Positions 42,261-50,466 of a stretch of 64,000 bases of DNA are shown in pieces. Position 1 is the stretch's first letter, and each line of letters starts with the position of its first letter. Source of the DNA: UBA5859 sp041940025. GTDB taxonomy: Bacteria; Pseudomonadota; Gammaproteobacteria; UBA5859. The stretch is taken from positions 1-64,000 of the forward strand of contig JBGTSY010000011.1 in NCBI GenBank assembly GCA_041940025.1, given 5' to 3'. The translations under genes were made by a program, and so were the position numbers. The notes below the pieces were generated by a model. That model made no database searches and was not told where the DNA came from. It saw only the letters and a program-made list of their open reading frames with translations.

Positions 42261-43541
42261 CTAGGCTACTCTCGAAGAAGTCGGGATCTCACTAAATGGA
42301 ATGCCTTTATCTACACGCTGTTCTGAAGGCAAGCCTAGCATGCGCTCACCAATAATATTTCGCTGAATTTCATCGGTACCACCGGCAATTCGAATGGCAG
42401 GAATGCCTAAGTAGAGTTGCTGAAATGTACCATGGGCAAATGCATTTTCATCCACTAACGCACCCATGGGGCCCTGTACCTCCATACAGAAGGCAGCCAT
42501 CTCTTGCATCAACAGCCCAATTGAGAGTTTCAATGTGGAACCCTCTACCCCCGGCACACCGCCTTTCGCTAACCCAGACATCAAGCGATTTCCGGTGAGC
42601 TCTAAGGCTTTCAAACGGCTGTAATAACCTGCAATACGCTGCCTACTGGCTGAATCATATAAGGCCAGTTGCCCGTTCACGTGGTAGGTCTCCAAGATCT
42701 TAACCAGATTCCTAATCAAGCCCACTCCACCAAACATGCCGAATCCACCGCCGATCCCCATTCTTTCATTCATAAGAGTGGTGAGCGCCACCGCCCAGCC
42801 ATTGCCCACTTGATCTAATCGATTGGAATCTGGGATGCGCACATCGGTCATGAAGACTTCATTAAAGTTTGCTCCTCCGGTGATTTGCTTAATCGGTCGA
42901 ACTTCTATGCCTGGACTATTCATATCCACCAAGAAATAAGTCATACCCTTATGTTTTGGTACGGAGGGATCTGTACGAGTGACTAAAATACCCCAATCCG
43001 AATAGTGAGCGCCCGAGTTCCAAACCTTCTGGCCATTAACAATCCAGTCATCGCCATCTTTCACAGCCGAGGTTCGCAAACCCGCCAGGTCCGAGCCGGC
43101 CGCAGGCTCACTAAAAAGCTGACACCAAATATCTTCTCCTCGCAATATTCGTGGCAGGAATTTTTCTCTTTGAGCCTCGGTACCATGTACTTGAATTGTG
43201 GGCCCAGCCAATCCGATACCCAACATAAAAACACTGGTATTCGGCACTTTAAATTTAGCTTCTTCTTGAGAGAAAATAATGTTTTCTAGAATACTACCTC
43301 CCCGTCCACCATACTGCTTAGGCCAAGTGACGCAGGCCCAACCTGCATCTGCTTTAGTCTGTTGCCATTCCCTGGCGGCAGTCACTATCTGCGTGAACTG
43401 CTCGTCAGAGCCTTCCTCTTCGAACATTGACATCAAGCCTTCTTCATCTGCTGTGATGTCTTTCTCCTCTGCATGTTTGGATAAAAAGGCTCGTACTTCT
43501 TTGCGGATTTCGGCTTCCTGCGGGCTATCGTTAAAATCCAT
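42261..43541 (-). CDS. Acyl-CoA dehydrogenase (FadE-like, 426 aa)
   Basis: An FAD-dependent acyl-CoA dehydrogenase. Landmarks are WPKQYGGRGGSILENIIFSQ (about residues 74-93), CQLFSEPAAGSDLAGLRTSA (about 138-157), WIVNGQKVWNSGAHYSDWGI (about 165-184), NERMGIGGGFGMFGG, and the C-terminal IAGGTDEIQRNIIGERMLGL (about 391-410). This length and the N-terminal acidic helix resemble the FadE subgroup used on branched, aromatic or steroid side-chain CoA esters in actinobacteria and marine gammaproteobacteria rather than the short-chain enzymes. A GGGAGCAC ribosome site precedes the ATG. It converges on the MaoC pair. Confidence 0.9.
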   Translation of the reverse strand: MDFNDSPQEAEIRKEVRAFLSKHAEEKDITADEEGLMSMFEEEGSDEQFTQIVTAAREWQQTKADAGWACVTWPKQYGGRGGSILENIIFSQEEAKFKVPNTSVFMLGIGLAGPTIQVHGTEAQREKFLPRILRGEDIWCQLFSEPAAGSDLAGLRTSAVKDGDDWIVNGQKVWNSGAHYSDWGILVTRTDPSVPKHKGMTYFLVDMNSPGIEVRPIKQITGGANFNEVFMTDVRIPDSNRLDQVGNGWAVALTTLMNERMGIGGGFGMFGGVGLIRNLVKILETYHVNGQLALYDSASRQRIAGYYSRLKALELTGNRLMSGLAKGGVPGVEGSTLKLSIGLLMQEMAAFCMEVQGPMGALVDENAFAHGTFQQLYLGIPAIRIAGGTDEIQRNIIGERMLGLPSEQRVDKGIPFSEIPTSSRVA

Positions 43542-43949
43542 ACTCTTGTGCTCCCCTGGGTGGTGTTGTGCTTGCTCGTTTCAACGCTTCAAGTGTTTCG
43601 TTGCTGTCAATTATTATTAATATTAAACCAGTAGTCTATTTAGGTTGTGGATGGACTACAAGTTCTTATCTCAGTGCTAACTTGGTTTCGAACTATTTAA
43701 ACTTTTATCGAGTATTGAGAAGGGAGAATCGCTTTCTTAAGTTAAATTAATAACCATGTATATGCAATTGAATTAAATTCAATTTATACGTTTAATTAAT
43801 CTAGTTAATTAAATGATAAATTGCTTTGAATGTGGCATCAATTAACAGTACATTGAGCATGCTGTGTCGGCGACACACTATTCGCTATAGCGCAAATCGC
43901 CGAGTGACAGATTGACAGTGTACAGTTCAAAAAACTGGGGGAACTATCT
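43542..43949. other. Divergent intergenic region, AT-rich
   Basis: About 400 bp between the divergent acyl-CoA dehydrogenase and subtilase starts, so it carries both promoters. TCGGCGA (43867-43873) and TCGCCGA (43897-43903) form a 7-bp inverted repeat around the palindrome GCTATAGC, about 50 bp before the subtilase start. TTAATTAA occurs twice near 43790-43815. No gene is supported. Confidence 0.5.
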
Positions 43950-45458
43950 GTGAAACAAATGAAAATAAAATTAACTGTTTTTTGCATTAGCATTGCATGT
44001 CTTAGCATCGGCGTTGGCCATGCAAACGATCGATACATAGTAAAATTTAAAGAACACCGTGTGAATGAAGGCCGTGCCATACTGGCATTAGAGGGGTTGC
44101 GGGAGATCAAAACCTTAAGATCTGGCGATACTATCGTCACCAAGTTAGACAGACGATCCCTGGCGCGATTAAACAGAGTGGCTGCGATTGACTATATAGA
44201 ACCAGACGCCAAGCGCTATCCCCAGTCGGTGGGAGAAATCACCCCCTATGGGATCCATATGGTCAATGCACCTGCACTTTCCGATTCGGCAGCGGCTGCT
44301 CGTACTGTCTGTATTATTGACTCTGGCTACCGCATCGATCACGAAGATCTCCCCGCTGGAGCCAATGTGACCGCCTCTGCTGACGGCGGCGCTGGAGATG
44401 CTTTCACGACGCTAAATTCTCATGGCACCCATGTGGCAGGCACCATCGCCGCCCTATCAAATGGCCTGGGAGTGTTGGGCGTGCTGCCCAGCGATCTCAT
44501 CAATCTGCATATCGTCAGAGTGTTTAACGATGCGGGTAATTTTGCATACGCCTCGGATCTTGTAGGTGCCCTAGATGACTGCATAGACAACGGTGCCAAT
44601 GTGATCAACATGAGCCTCGGCGGACCCTTATTTTCAATTACCGAATTGAGAGCATTTAGAGAGGCAGAACGATCTAATGTCTTGTCTATTGCGGCTGCGG
44701 GCAACGATGGATCTCGTGCCCGAAGTTACCCTGCGTCTTACTCGTCAGTGATATCAGTGGCAGCAGTGGATTCAGCCAAACAGCATGCTGAATTTTCGCA
44801 ACGAAATCGTCGTGTCGAGCTGGCTGCACCTGGTGTCGCCATTCGCTCTACCGTCGTGCCTGGTACTGGATTTGAAGAGAGTTTGCAGGTGGACAGCAGC
44901 GCCTATGAGGCGGCGGCGTTAATCGGATCCACTTCAGGAACCGGCTCCGGACCCTTGGTGGATTGCGGTCTTGGCGATGCGCCCTGCCCCGGAGGATCAG
45001 GTCAAGTCTGCTTAATCGAAAGGGGCGGGATCTCTTTTGCTGACAAAGTGAATCACTGCGCCGCAGGCGGTGGAGTGGCTGCTGTGATCTACAACGATAG
45101 CGAAGGACTCTTTGTGGGAACCTTAGGTGGGATCGCCACCACTATTCCCTCGGTTTCCATTTCTGGTGACGCCGGATCCACTCTTCTCACTTCAGAAATA
45201 GGTGAAACCGCTAGTGTCACTACCCTGGCCGGCGGCCACTACGCCTACTTTGACGGTACCTCCATGGCCACGCCCCATGTGGCGGGTGTCGCGGCGTTAG
45301 TGTGGAGTCATCATCTTTCATGTGGTGCATCTGACATTCGACGTGCGCTCATTGAGACTGCGGAAGATATCGATTCTCCAGGTAAAGACAAACAAACAGG
45401 CTACGGACTGGTCAATGCATTAGAAGCGAAAACATATCTAGATGATAACGGTTGCTAA
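43950..45458 (+). CDS. Secreted subtilisin-like serine protease (S8) with PA-domain insertion
   Basis: A 502-residue secreted protease. The signal peptide ends at VGHA (about residue 25); an I9-type propeptide follows (about 28-90, RYIVKFKEH start). The catalytic triad is Asp in CIIDSGYRIDHED (about 127), His in NSHGTHVAGT (about 157) and Ser in GTSMATPHVAG (about 437). Between the oxyanion Asn region and the Ser lies a PA-like insert (about 315-420; GQVCLIERGGISFADKVNHC), often used for substrate selection. Several Cys pairs fit an extracellular enzyme. The start is GTG 43950, seven bases after GGGGGAA; ATG 43959 is the next option. Confidence 0.9.
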   Translation: MKQMKIKLTVFCISIACLSIGVGHANDRYIVKFKEHRVNEGRAILALEGLREIKTLRSGDTIVTKLDRRSLARLNRVAAIDYIEPDAKRYPQSVGEITPYGIHMVNAPALSDSAAAARTVCIIDSGYRIDHEDLPAGANVTASADGGAGDAFTTLNSHGTHVAGTIAALSNGLGVLGVLPSDLINLHIVRVFNDAGNFAYASDLVGALDDCIDNGANVINMSLGGPLFSITELRAFREAERSNVLSIAAAGNDGSRARSYPASYSSVISVAAVDSAKQHAEFSQRNRRVELAAPGVAIRSTVVPGTGFEESLQVDSSAYEAAALIGSTSGTGSGPLVDCGLGDAPCPGGSGQVCLIERGGISFADKVNHCAAGGGVAAVIYNDSEGLFVGTLGGIATTIPSVSISGDAGSTLLTSEIGETASVTTLAGGHYAYFDGTSMATPHVAGVAALVWSHHLSCGASDIRRALIETAEDIDSPGKDKQTGYGLVNALEAKTYLDDNGC

Positions 45459-45471
45459 AGTAAACCCAATC

Positions 45472-45507
45472 AAAAGGCGTGATATCGATAGATTTCACGC
45501 CTTTTTT
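45472..45507 (+). terminator. Terminator after the subtilase gene
   Basis: AAAAGGCGTGA (45472-45482) pairs with TCACGCCTTTT (45495-45505) with an AT-rich loop and terminal T run. Confidence 0.9.
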
Positions 45508-45578
45508 ATCGTCCAATTTTTTTCACAATGGCCTTATAATTCAGTTCTCTATACAGACAAAAAAAGCGACGATTCAAA

Positions 45579-46769
45579 ATGGGCACACAACACTCTCTAC
45601 TGACTGACTCTCACTGGAACGACATCCTCCGTCTCTCACAACAGATTAGTTCAGAGGAGATGTTGATATACCAAACCGCTAAACGATTTGCTGAAGAAAA
45701 GTTAATGCCGCGTATTCTCGAAGCCAGTAGAGAGGAACATTTCGATCCGGCCATTATGCTAGAAATGGGTGAATTGGGACTACTTGGCCTCACCATTAAA
45801 GGGTACGGGTGTGCGGGGGCCTCCTACGTCTCCTATGGTTTAGCCGCACGAGCTATCGAAGCCGTAGACAGTAGTTACCGTTCAGCACTGAGTGTGCAGT
45901 CTAGTTTAGTGATGTATCCGATCCATGCGTTTGGAAGCGACACACAAAAAAACCATTACCTGCCAAAATTAGCCTCAGGGGAATTCATCGGTTGTTTTGG
46001 ACTCACTGAGCCTAACAGTGGCTCGGATCCTTCCAGTATGCAAACCAAGGCCAAAAAAACGGAGCAAGGATATCTGTTGACGGGTCAAAAAATGTGGATC
46101 ACCTCCGCACCATTGGCAGATCTATTTATTATCTGGGCAAAAGATGACTCTGATTTAATTCGAGGATTTTTGGTGGACAAAGGAACGCCAGGCTTAGAGG
46201 TACGTACGATTAAAAACAAATTATCTCTAAGGGCATCCTGCACGGGTGAGATCACCTTAGATAGTGTGTTTGTGTCTGACGAGCAGGTGTTGGGTAACGT
46301 TACCGGCTTAAAAGGTCCCTTTAGCTGCCTCAACCGTGCACGATATGGCATTGCCTGGGGTGCGTTGGGTGCGGCGGAATTTTGTTGGCACGCTGCCCGA
46401 GAATATACAATGCAACGCTATCAATTTGGTAAGCCGCTCGCGCAAACACAATTAATACAAAAAAAATTAGCCGACATGCAAACTGAAATCTCAATAGGAC
46501 TACAGGCGGCGCTCCGGGTGGGACAACTCATGGACGAGGATAAATTTACACCTGAAATGATTTCCCTGATCAAGAGAAATGCCTGTGGTAAAGCGTTGGC
46601 CATTGCAAGAGAAGCTAGGGATATGCACGGTGCCAACGGAGTGGCTGACGAGTACCATATCATGAGACATATGTCGAACCTGGAAGCGGTCAACACATAT
46701 GAAGGAACCCACGACATTCACGCATTGATATTAGGGCGTGGACAAACAGGATTAAACGCCTTCTCCTAA
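45579..46769 (+). CDS. Glutaryl-CoA dehydrogenase-like acyl-CoA dehydrogenase
   Basis: A 396-residue FAD enzyme of the GcdH branch. It has GLLGLTIKGYGCAGASYVSY (about residues 68-87), GCFGLTEPNSGSDPSSMQTK (about 139-158), GWGAL-type helix IAWGALGAAEFC, and the C-terminal EAVNTYEGTHDIHALILGRG (about 370-389) with the catalytic Glu in YEGTHD. Glutaryl-CoA dehydrogenase oxidises and decarboxylates glutaryl-CoA to crotonyl-CoA in lysine and tryptophan degradation. ATG 45579 is used. It is monocistronic, converging on the PP2C/kinase gene with only 13 bp between stops and no visible terminator there. Confidence 0.85.
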   Translation: MGTQHSLLTDSHWNDILRLSQQISSEEMLIYQTAKRFAEEKLMPRILEASREEHFDPAIMLEMGELGLLGLTIKGYGCAGASYVSYGLAARAIEAVDSSYRSALSVQSSLVMYPIHAFGSDTQKNHYLPKLASGEFIGCFGLTEPNSGSDPSSMQTKAKKTEQGYLLTGQKMWITSAPLADLFIIWAKDDSDLIRGFLVDKGTPGLEVRTIKNKLSLRASCTGEITLDSVFVSDEQVLGNVTGLKGPFSCLNRARYGIAWGALGAAEFCWHAAREYTMQRYQFGKPLAQTQLIQKKLADMQTEISIGLQAALRVGQLMDEDKFTPEMISLIKRNACGKALAIAREARDMHGANGVADEYHIMRHMSNLEAVNTYEGTHDIHALILGRGQTGLNAFS

Positions 46770-46782
46770 TTTGAAATCTTCT

Positions 46783-48531
46783 TCATTCGCTATTGACAAA
46801 AAACCAATACAAAATCGTTAATTGACTCAGCAACAATAATAAACTCACCGTCTGCCAGAAACGTACAGGATTTCGCTCAATTAAAGGCTGCCGGCTTTTG
46901 CTTAAAAATGTTTGCTTCGGATGACGCAAATCGTGAAGGAATTCAGATAAGGAATGATATCTCTCATTTTTATCAATACTTAAGGCTTTTTCCAATGTTC
47001 TGTCCAACCATTCTGGTACCAGAGAATTGAATTGGGTGCTGGATTGATAATTCAACAGGCGATAATCCTTAGCTGAATGACACTGACTCAGCTTGCCTTC
47101 ATAAGGTTTTTTCCCGGTGAATAACTCGTAGGCAATCACGGCGATTGAGAAGAGATCCGATTCAACGGTGGCGTCGGCACCTAACATCACCTCGGGGGCA
47201 CTGTACTCGGCAGTGCCCAAAATCTTATCTCTTGCAATCGGCGTGTCAATTTCGTCAATGCCGGCGATGTAGACGGAACCAAAATCAATAATTTTAATCT
47301 GTCTGTCATCGTTAATCATAATATTCCCCGGTTTTAAGTCTTGATGTATCACTTCTCTACGATGAAACGCTCGTACGCCCTTTGAAATTTGGTCCACAAT
47401 GTCAATAGTCTGCTGAATGTGGCTCGGTTGATTGTGAGTGGATATCCACTGTTCTAGCGTTTGTCCTTCTACAAGTTCAGTCAAACTATACATGAACTTT
47501 CTTGGTCTAATAGGCGCAATTACCTTGACCACATAATCACTCTGTATGCGACTGCCGATCCACTCTTCCATTACAAAGCGTTCAATATAAGCAGGATCAT
47601 CTTCATAGTTCGCCGACGGTGTTTTCATGACATATTTTATGGTGGTGTCAATATCCTCAACGACATATAGCTGGCTACGGGAGCTGGCATGTATTTCTCG
47701 CAGAATACGGAAACCATCTAGAGACAGACCGCTTTTTAAAAAGGGCGGAAAAGGCAAGTCTGCCAGACGTTTGACCACATCATCTGAAGACTCTTCTGGT
47801 AGCGCAATCACTTTAATAATCTGACAACTCAGATTGTCGTGACTACCGTTGTCATACGCTTCACGAACGATTTGTTCACACTTTGCAGATAGCGCTCCAT
47901 CTGTTTGAGTGATTACGTGTTGAATGTGCTTTGCGCTCACCCAATCGTGAATACCATCAGAGCTACAAAAATAGATATCACCCGAGCGCACGTCCAGAGC
48001 CCGATAGTCCACATCCAACAATAAGCCGATACCCATCGCTCTTGCTAAGTAGGCTTTGCTACGGCCGATTTTGGCAACGTGATCGTTAGTCAGTTGTTCC
48101 CACTCACCATCACGCACTCGACAAATGCGGGTGTCACCTACGTGGAAGACATGTACTGTGCGTGATTTTAGAACTAAGGCGCTAAAGGTGGTGATATAGC
48201 CTTTGTCCTCTTGAATATGATGTTGACCTTGGGAATAGAGCCAACGATTTAACGCGGCCAATATTTTATGTACTGAGGTTTTAACTGTCCAGGAATCCGG
48301 TGTGGAGTAGTAGTCCGACAAAAAACTACGCACGGAAATCTCGCTCGCTTCTTTTCCCTCCTCAGCACTACTCACACCATCAGCGATGGCAACGGCGATA
48401 CCTTTAGTAGTGAGTAGCGCGCCCTCCGGAATCACATAACCCAGACAATCTTCGTTTAGTGCTTTTTGTCCGCGATCTGAAAATTGCCCAATATGAACGT
48501 CTAGCTTGGTACTGAGATGGTCAATACCCAT
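46783..48531 (-). CDS. PP2C phosphatase-Ser/Thr protein kinase fusion with C-terminal membrane anchor
   Basis: Both activities lie in one protein. The N-terminal PP2C domain (about residues 5-240) has GQFSDRGQKALNEDCLG, IADGVSSAEEGKEAS and SSDGIHDWVS metal-site motifs. The kinase domain (about 260-530) has YVMKTPS (ATP-binding Lys), HQDLKPGNIMI (catalytic loop), KIIDFGS and GTAEYSAPE. A single TM helix lies near the C-terminus (VSLLLLLSQLTILYWFFV), so both domains face the cytosol. ATG 48531 is preferred; TTG 48546 is in frame upstream. It follows the nitrate transporter gene by about 30 bp on the same strand. Fusions of this kind sit beside nasA and nirB in Pseudomonas, suggesting control of nitrate assimilation. 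Confidence 0.87.
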   Translation of the reverse strand: MGIDHLSTKLDVHIGQFSDRGQKALNEDCLGYVIPEGALLTTKGIAVAIADGVSSAEEGKEASEISVRSFLSDYYSTPDSWTVKTSVHKILAALNRWLYSQGQHHIQEDKGYITTFSALVLKSRTVHVFHVGDTRICRVRDGEWEQLTNDHVAKIGRSKAYLARAMGIGLLLDVDYRALDVRSGDIYFCSSDGIHDWVSAKHIQHVITQTDGALSAKCEQIVREAYDNGSHDNLSCQIIKVIALPEESSDDVVKRLADLPFPPFLKSGLSLDGFRILREIHASSRSQLYVVEDIDTTIKYVMKTPSANYEDDPAYIERFVMEEWIGSRIQSDYVVKVIAPIRPRKFMYSLTELVEGQTLEQWISTHNQPSHIQQTIDIVDQISKGVRAFHRREVIHQDLKPGNIMINDDRQIKIIDFGSVYIAGIDEIDTPIARDKILGTAEYSAPEVMLGADATVESDLFSIAVIAYELFTGKKPYEGKLSQCHSAKDYRLLNYQSSTQFNSLVPEWLDRTLEKALSIDKNERYHSLSEFLHDLRHPKQTFLSKSRQPLIERNPVRFWQTVSLLLLLSQLTILYWFFVNSE

Positions 48532-48563
48532 ATCATCACTGTCCAATGCGGTGCTCAGTTCAC

Positions 48564-50036
48564 TTATCCTACATCGATAAGTTGCACACTGCCATCGGGT
48601 AATACTTCAGCCATTTTACCTCGTGGTTCAACGAGGAACTGTACAGCGATCAGTACGAACAGCGCCGAGCCGCCAATAATCATAAAAAAAGTACTGTACT
48701 CGACAAAGGTGAGTACGGTGAGAAAAATCACTGCGCCCACATTACCATACGCACCTACCATACCCGCAATTTGCCCAGTCATACGCCTTTTCACCAGCGG
48801 TACCACCGCAAACACTGCGCCTTCTCCAGCTTGCACGAAAAAAGAGCAAAGCATGGTAGCTAACACTGCAAAAACCATAGGCCAACCACTGTTGATTTGG
48901 CTCAGAATCATATAGCCGATAGACAAACCCAATATCAAAATCGTTAGACTTTTTCGTCGACCGAACGTATCGCTAAACCAACCACCACTTGGACGCGCTA
49001 CTAGATTCATAAAAGCAAAACCCGAGGCCAACAAGCCCGCTTTGACTGGATCCAGATCTGAATAGGTTTCCAAAAAGAAGAGTGGCAACATGGAAACCAC
49101 TGCCAACTCTGAACCAAAAGTCACTAAATAAGCCAAATCAAGGATAGCTACCTGCTTAAACTGATAGCGGTGTATTTCTTCCACCGGGCGTTTAAAAATA
49201 TCTTTATTAACACGATAGATGTTATACACCTGAAAAATGAACAAAACTGCCAACGCCATATAAATGGCGTAACAGATTTCGATTGAGAGCAAACCAATAT
49301 TAGATGGTGAAAGTTTCCACGTTAATATCGAGAGTGCGAGATACATCGGCAGATTCATCAGAATATAGAAATAAAAATCCTTAACACTCGAGACTTCTAA
49401 TCCACCGTGCTTCTTCGGCTTAAAATAGGTTGACCCTTTGGGTGTATCTCTTGCCACAAGAAAATAGATAATGCCGTAGGAAAAGATAATTGCCGCGGTA
49501 CAATAGAGGGCATATCGCCATCCGTCATCGCCACCGAACCAATAGGCAAGGGTGGGCAAGGTCATTGCCGCGGCAGCGGAGCCAAAATTTCCCCAACCGC
49601 CATAGATCCCTTCTGCTATGCCTACCTGTTTGGCAGGGAACCACTCCCCCACCATGCGAATACCAATAACAAATCCAGCGCCCGACACACCGAGTAAAAA
49701 ACGAAATAGGGCAATCTGATCGAAACTTTGCGCACTGGCAAACCCGACACAGATCACGGATGAGAGAATAAGAAGGGATGAATAGACTCGTCGCGGTCCA
49801 TACAGATCCACCATGATACCTACGATAATACGCGCCGGAATGGTCAGCGCCACATTTAGGATCATCAACCCCTTCACCTGTTCACTACTCAGTTGCAACG
49901 ATTCCTGAATCATTACTAACAGCGGAGCATGATTGAACCAAACCACAAAAGAGAGAAAGAAGGCAAACCAGGTGAAGTGGAGCATTCTTATTTTAGGATC
50001 ACGTACTGCCAGTAGATTTAATTTTTCTGTACTCAT
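48564..50036 (-). CDS. Nitrate/nitrite transporter, MFS NarK/NasA type
   Basis: A 490-residue, 12-TM MFS protein. Nitrate-porter signatures are visible: GIYGGWGNFGSAAAAMTLP (about residues 143-161) and GMVGAYGNVGAVIFLTVLTF (about 440-459), with the Arg of IPARIIVG (about 66-73) in TM2 that binds nitrate in NarK. An extended central loop explains the length above the usual 400-470. It is the first gene of the minus-strand pair with the PP2C/kinase and is divergent from nirB. A GG-N10-GC promoter at 50094-50109 lies about 60 bp upstream. It supplies nitrate to NarG, whose active site faces the cytosol. Confidence 0.9.
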   Translation of the reverse strand: MSTEKLNLLAVRDPKIRMLHFTWFAFFLSFVVWFNHAPLLVMIQESLQLSSEQVKGLMILNVALTIPARIIVGIMVDLYGPRRVYSSLLILSSVICVGFASAQSFDQIALFRFLLGVSGAGFVIGIRMVGEWFPAKQVGIAEGIYGGWGNFGSAAAAMTLPTLAYWFGGDDGWRYALYCTAAIIFSYGIIYFLVARDTPKGSTYFKPKKHGGLEVSSVKDFYFYILMNLPMYLALSILTWKLSPSNIGLLSIEICYAIYMALAVLFIFQVYNIYRVNKDIFKRPVEEIHRYQFKQVAILDLAYLVTFGSELAVVSMLPLFFLETYSDLDPVKAGLLASGFAFMNLVARPSGGWFSDTFGRRKSLTILILGLSIGYMILSQINSGWPMVFAVLATMLCSFFVQAGEGAVFAVVPLVKRRMTGQIAGMVGAYGNVGAVIFLTVLTFVEYSTFFMIIGGSALFVLIAVQFLVEPRGKMAEVLPDGSVQLIDVG

Positions 50037-50093
50037 TTGTTTTCCTTGATAGACGTCTTGTCTACAGAGAGATAAAAAAGTTTCGCGCCTCAG

Positions 50094-50109
50094 AGCAATC
50101 CATATGCCA
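50094..50109 (-). promoter_or_regulatory. Sigma-54-type promoter for the nitrate transporter gene
   Basis: Read on the minus strand the site is TGGCATATGGATTGCT: GG and GC are 10 bases apart and it matches TGGCAC-N5-TTGCT closely. Transcription would start near 50083, about 47 bases before the ATG at 50036. Confidence 0.62.
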
Positions 50110-50349
50110 TTCTATATTCGGTGTGAGAACCAGATGGGTTATCAACCAATTAACAACAGCTTAGCGTCACATAGAACACATTTTTGCTGGCAACTCAGTG
50201 CGCACGTGGGGTGAGTAACTGGCCTGCTACGCACCATCATGAAGCCCTGGTGTGAGCGGGGCCCTGAATTGGTGCGATACGGTCCAGTCACTCTCCGGCT
50301 TATGGATTTTTATCCCATTAAAAACAATCAGTTAATCGTCATAGCATAG

Positions 50350-50365
50350 TGGCATAGCTATTGCT
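50350..50365 (+). promoter_or_regulatory. Sigma-54-type promoter for the nirBD-narGHJI operon
   Basis: TGGCATAGCTATTGCT has the GG-N10-GC spacing (GG 50351-50352, GC 50363-50364) and is nearly the same sequence as the divergent promoter at 50094-50109. The start would be near 50376, leaving a leader of about 90 bases. GCACCA (50231-50236) and TGGTGT (50248-50253) between the two promoters could be part of an activator site, but the spacing does not match a standard NtrC dyad. Confidence 0.65.
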
Positions 50366-50466
50366 CATAGGCGCTCAAGAGCAGCACTGATGGATTGCGA
50401 ACTGTCTGCATCGTAGAAAGTTTGTGGATCTCATCCTTTAAATTGAACTGAGTAAATGAGGTAACT

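Noticed and set aside
50221..50280. NtrC binding dyad between the two sigma-54-type promoters
   Set aside because: GCACCA and TGGTGT half-sites are present but their spacing does not fit the standard 17-bp NtrC site, so I do not annotate an operator.
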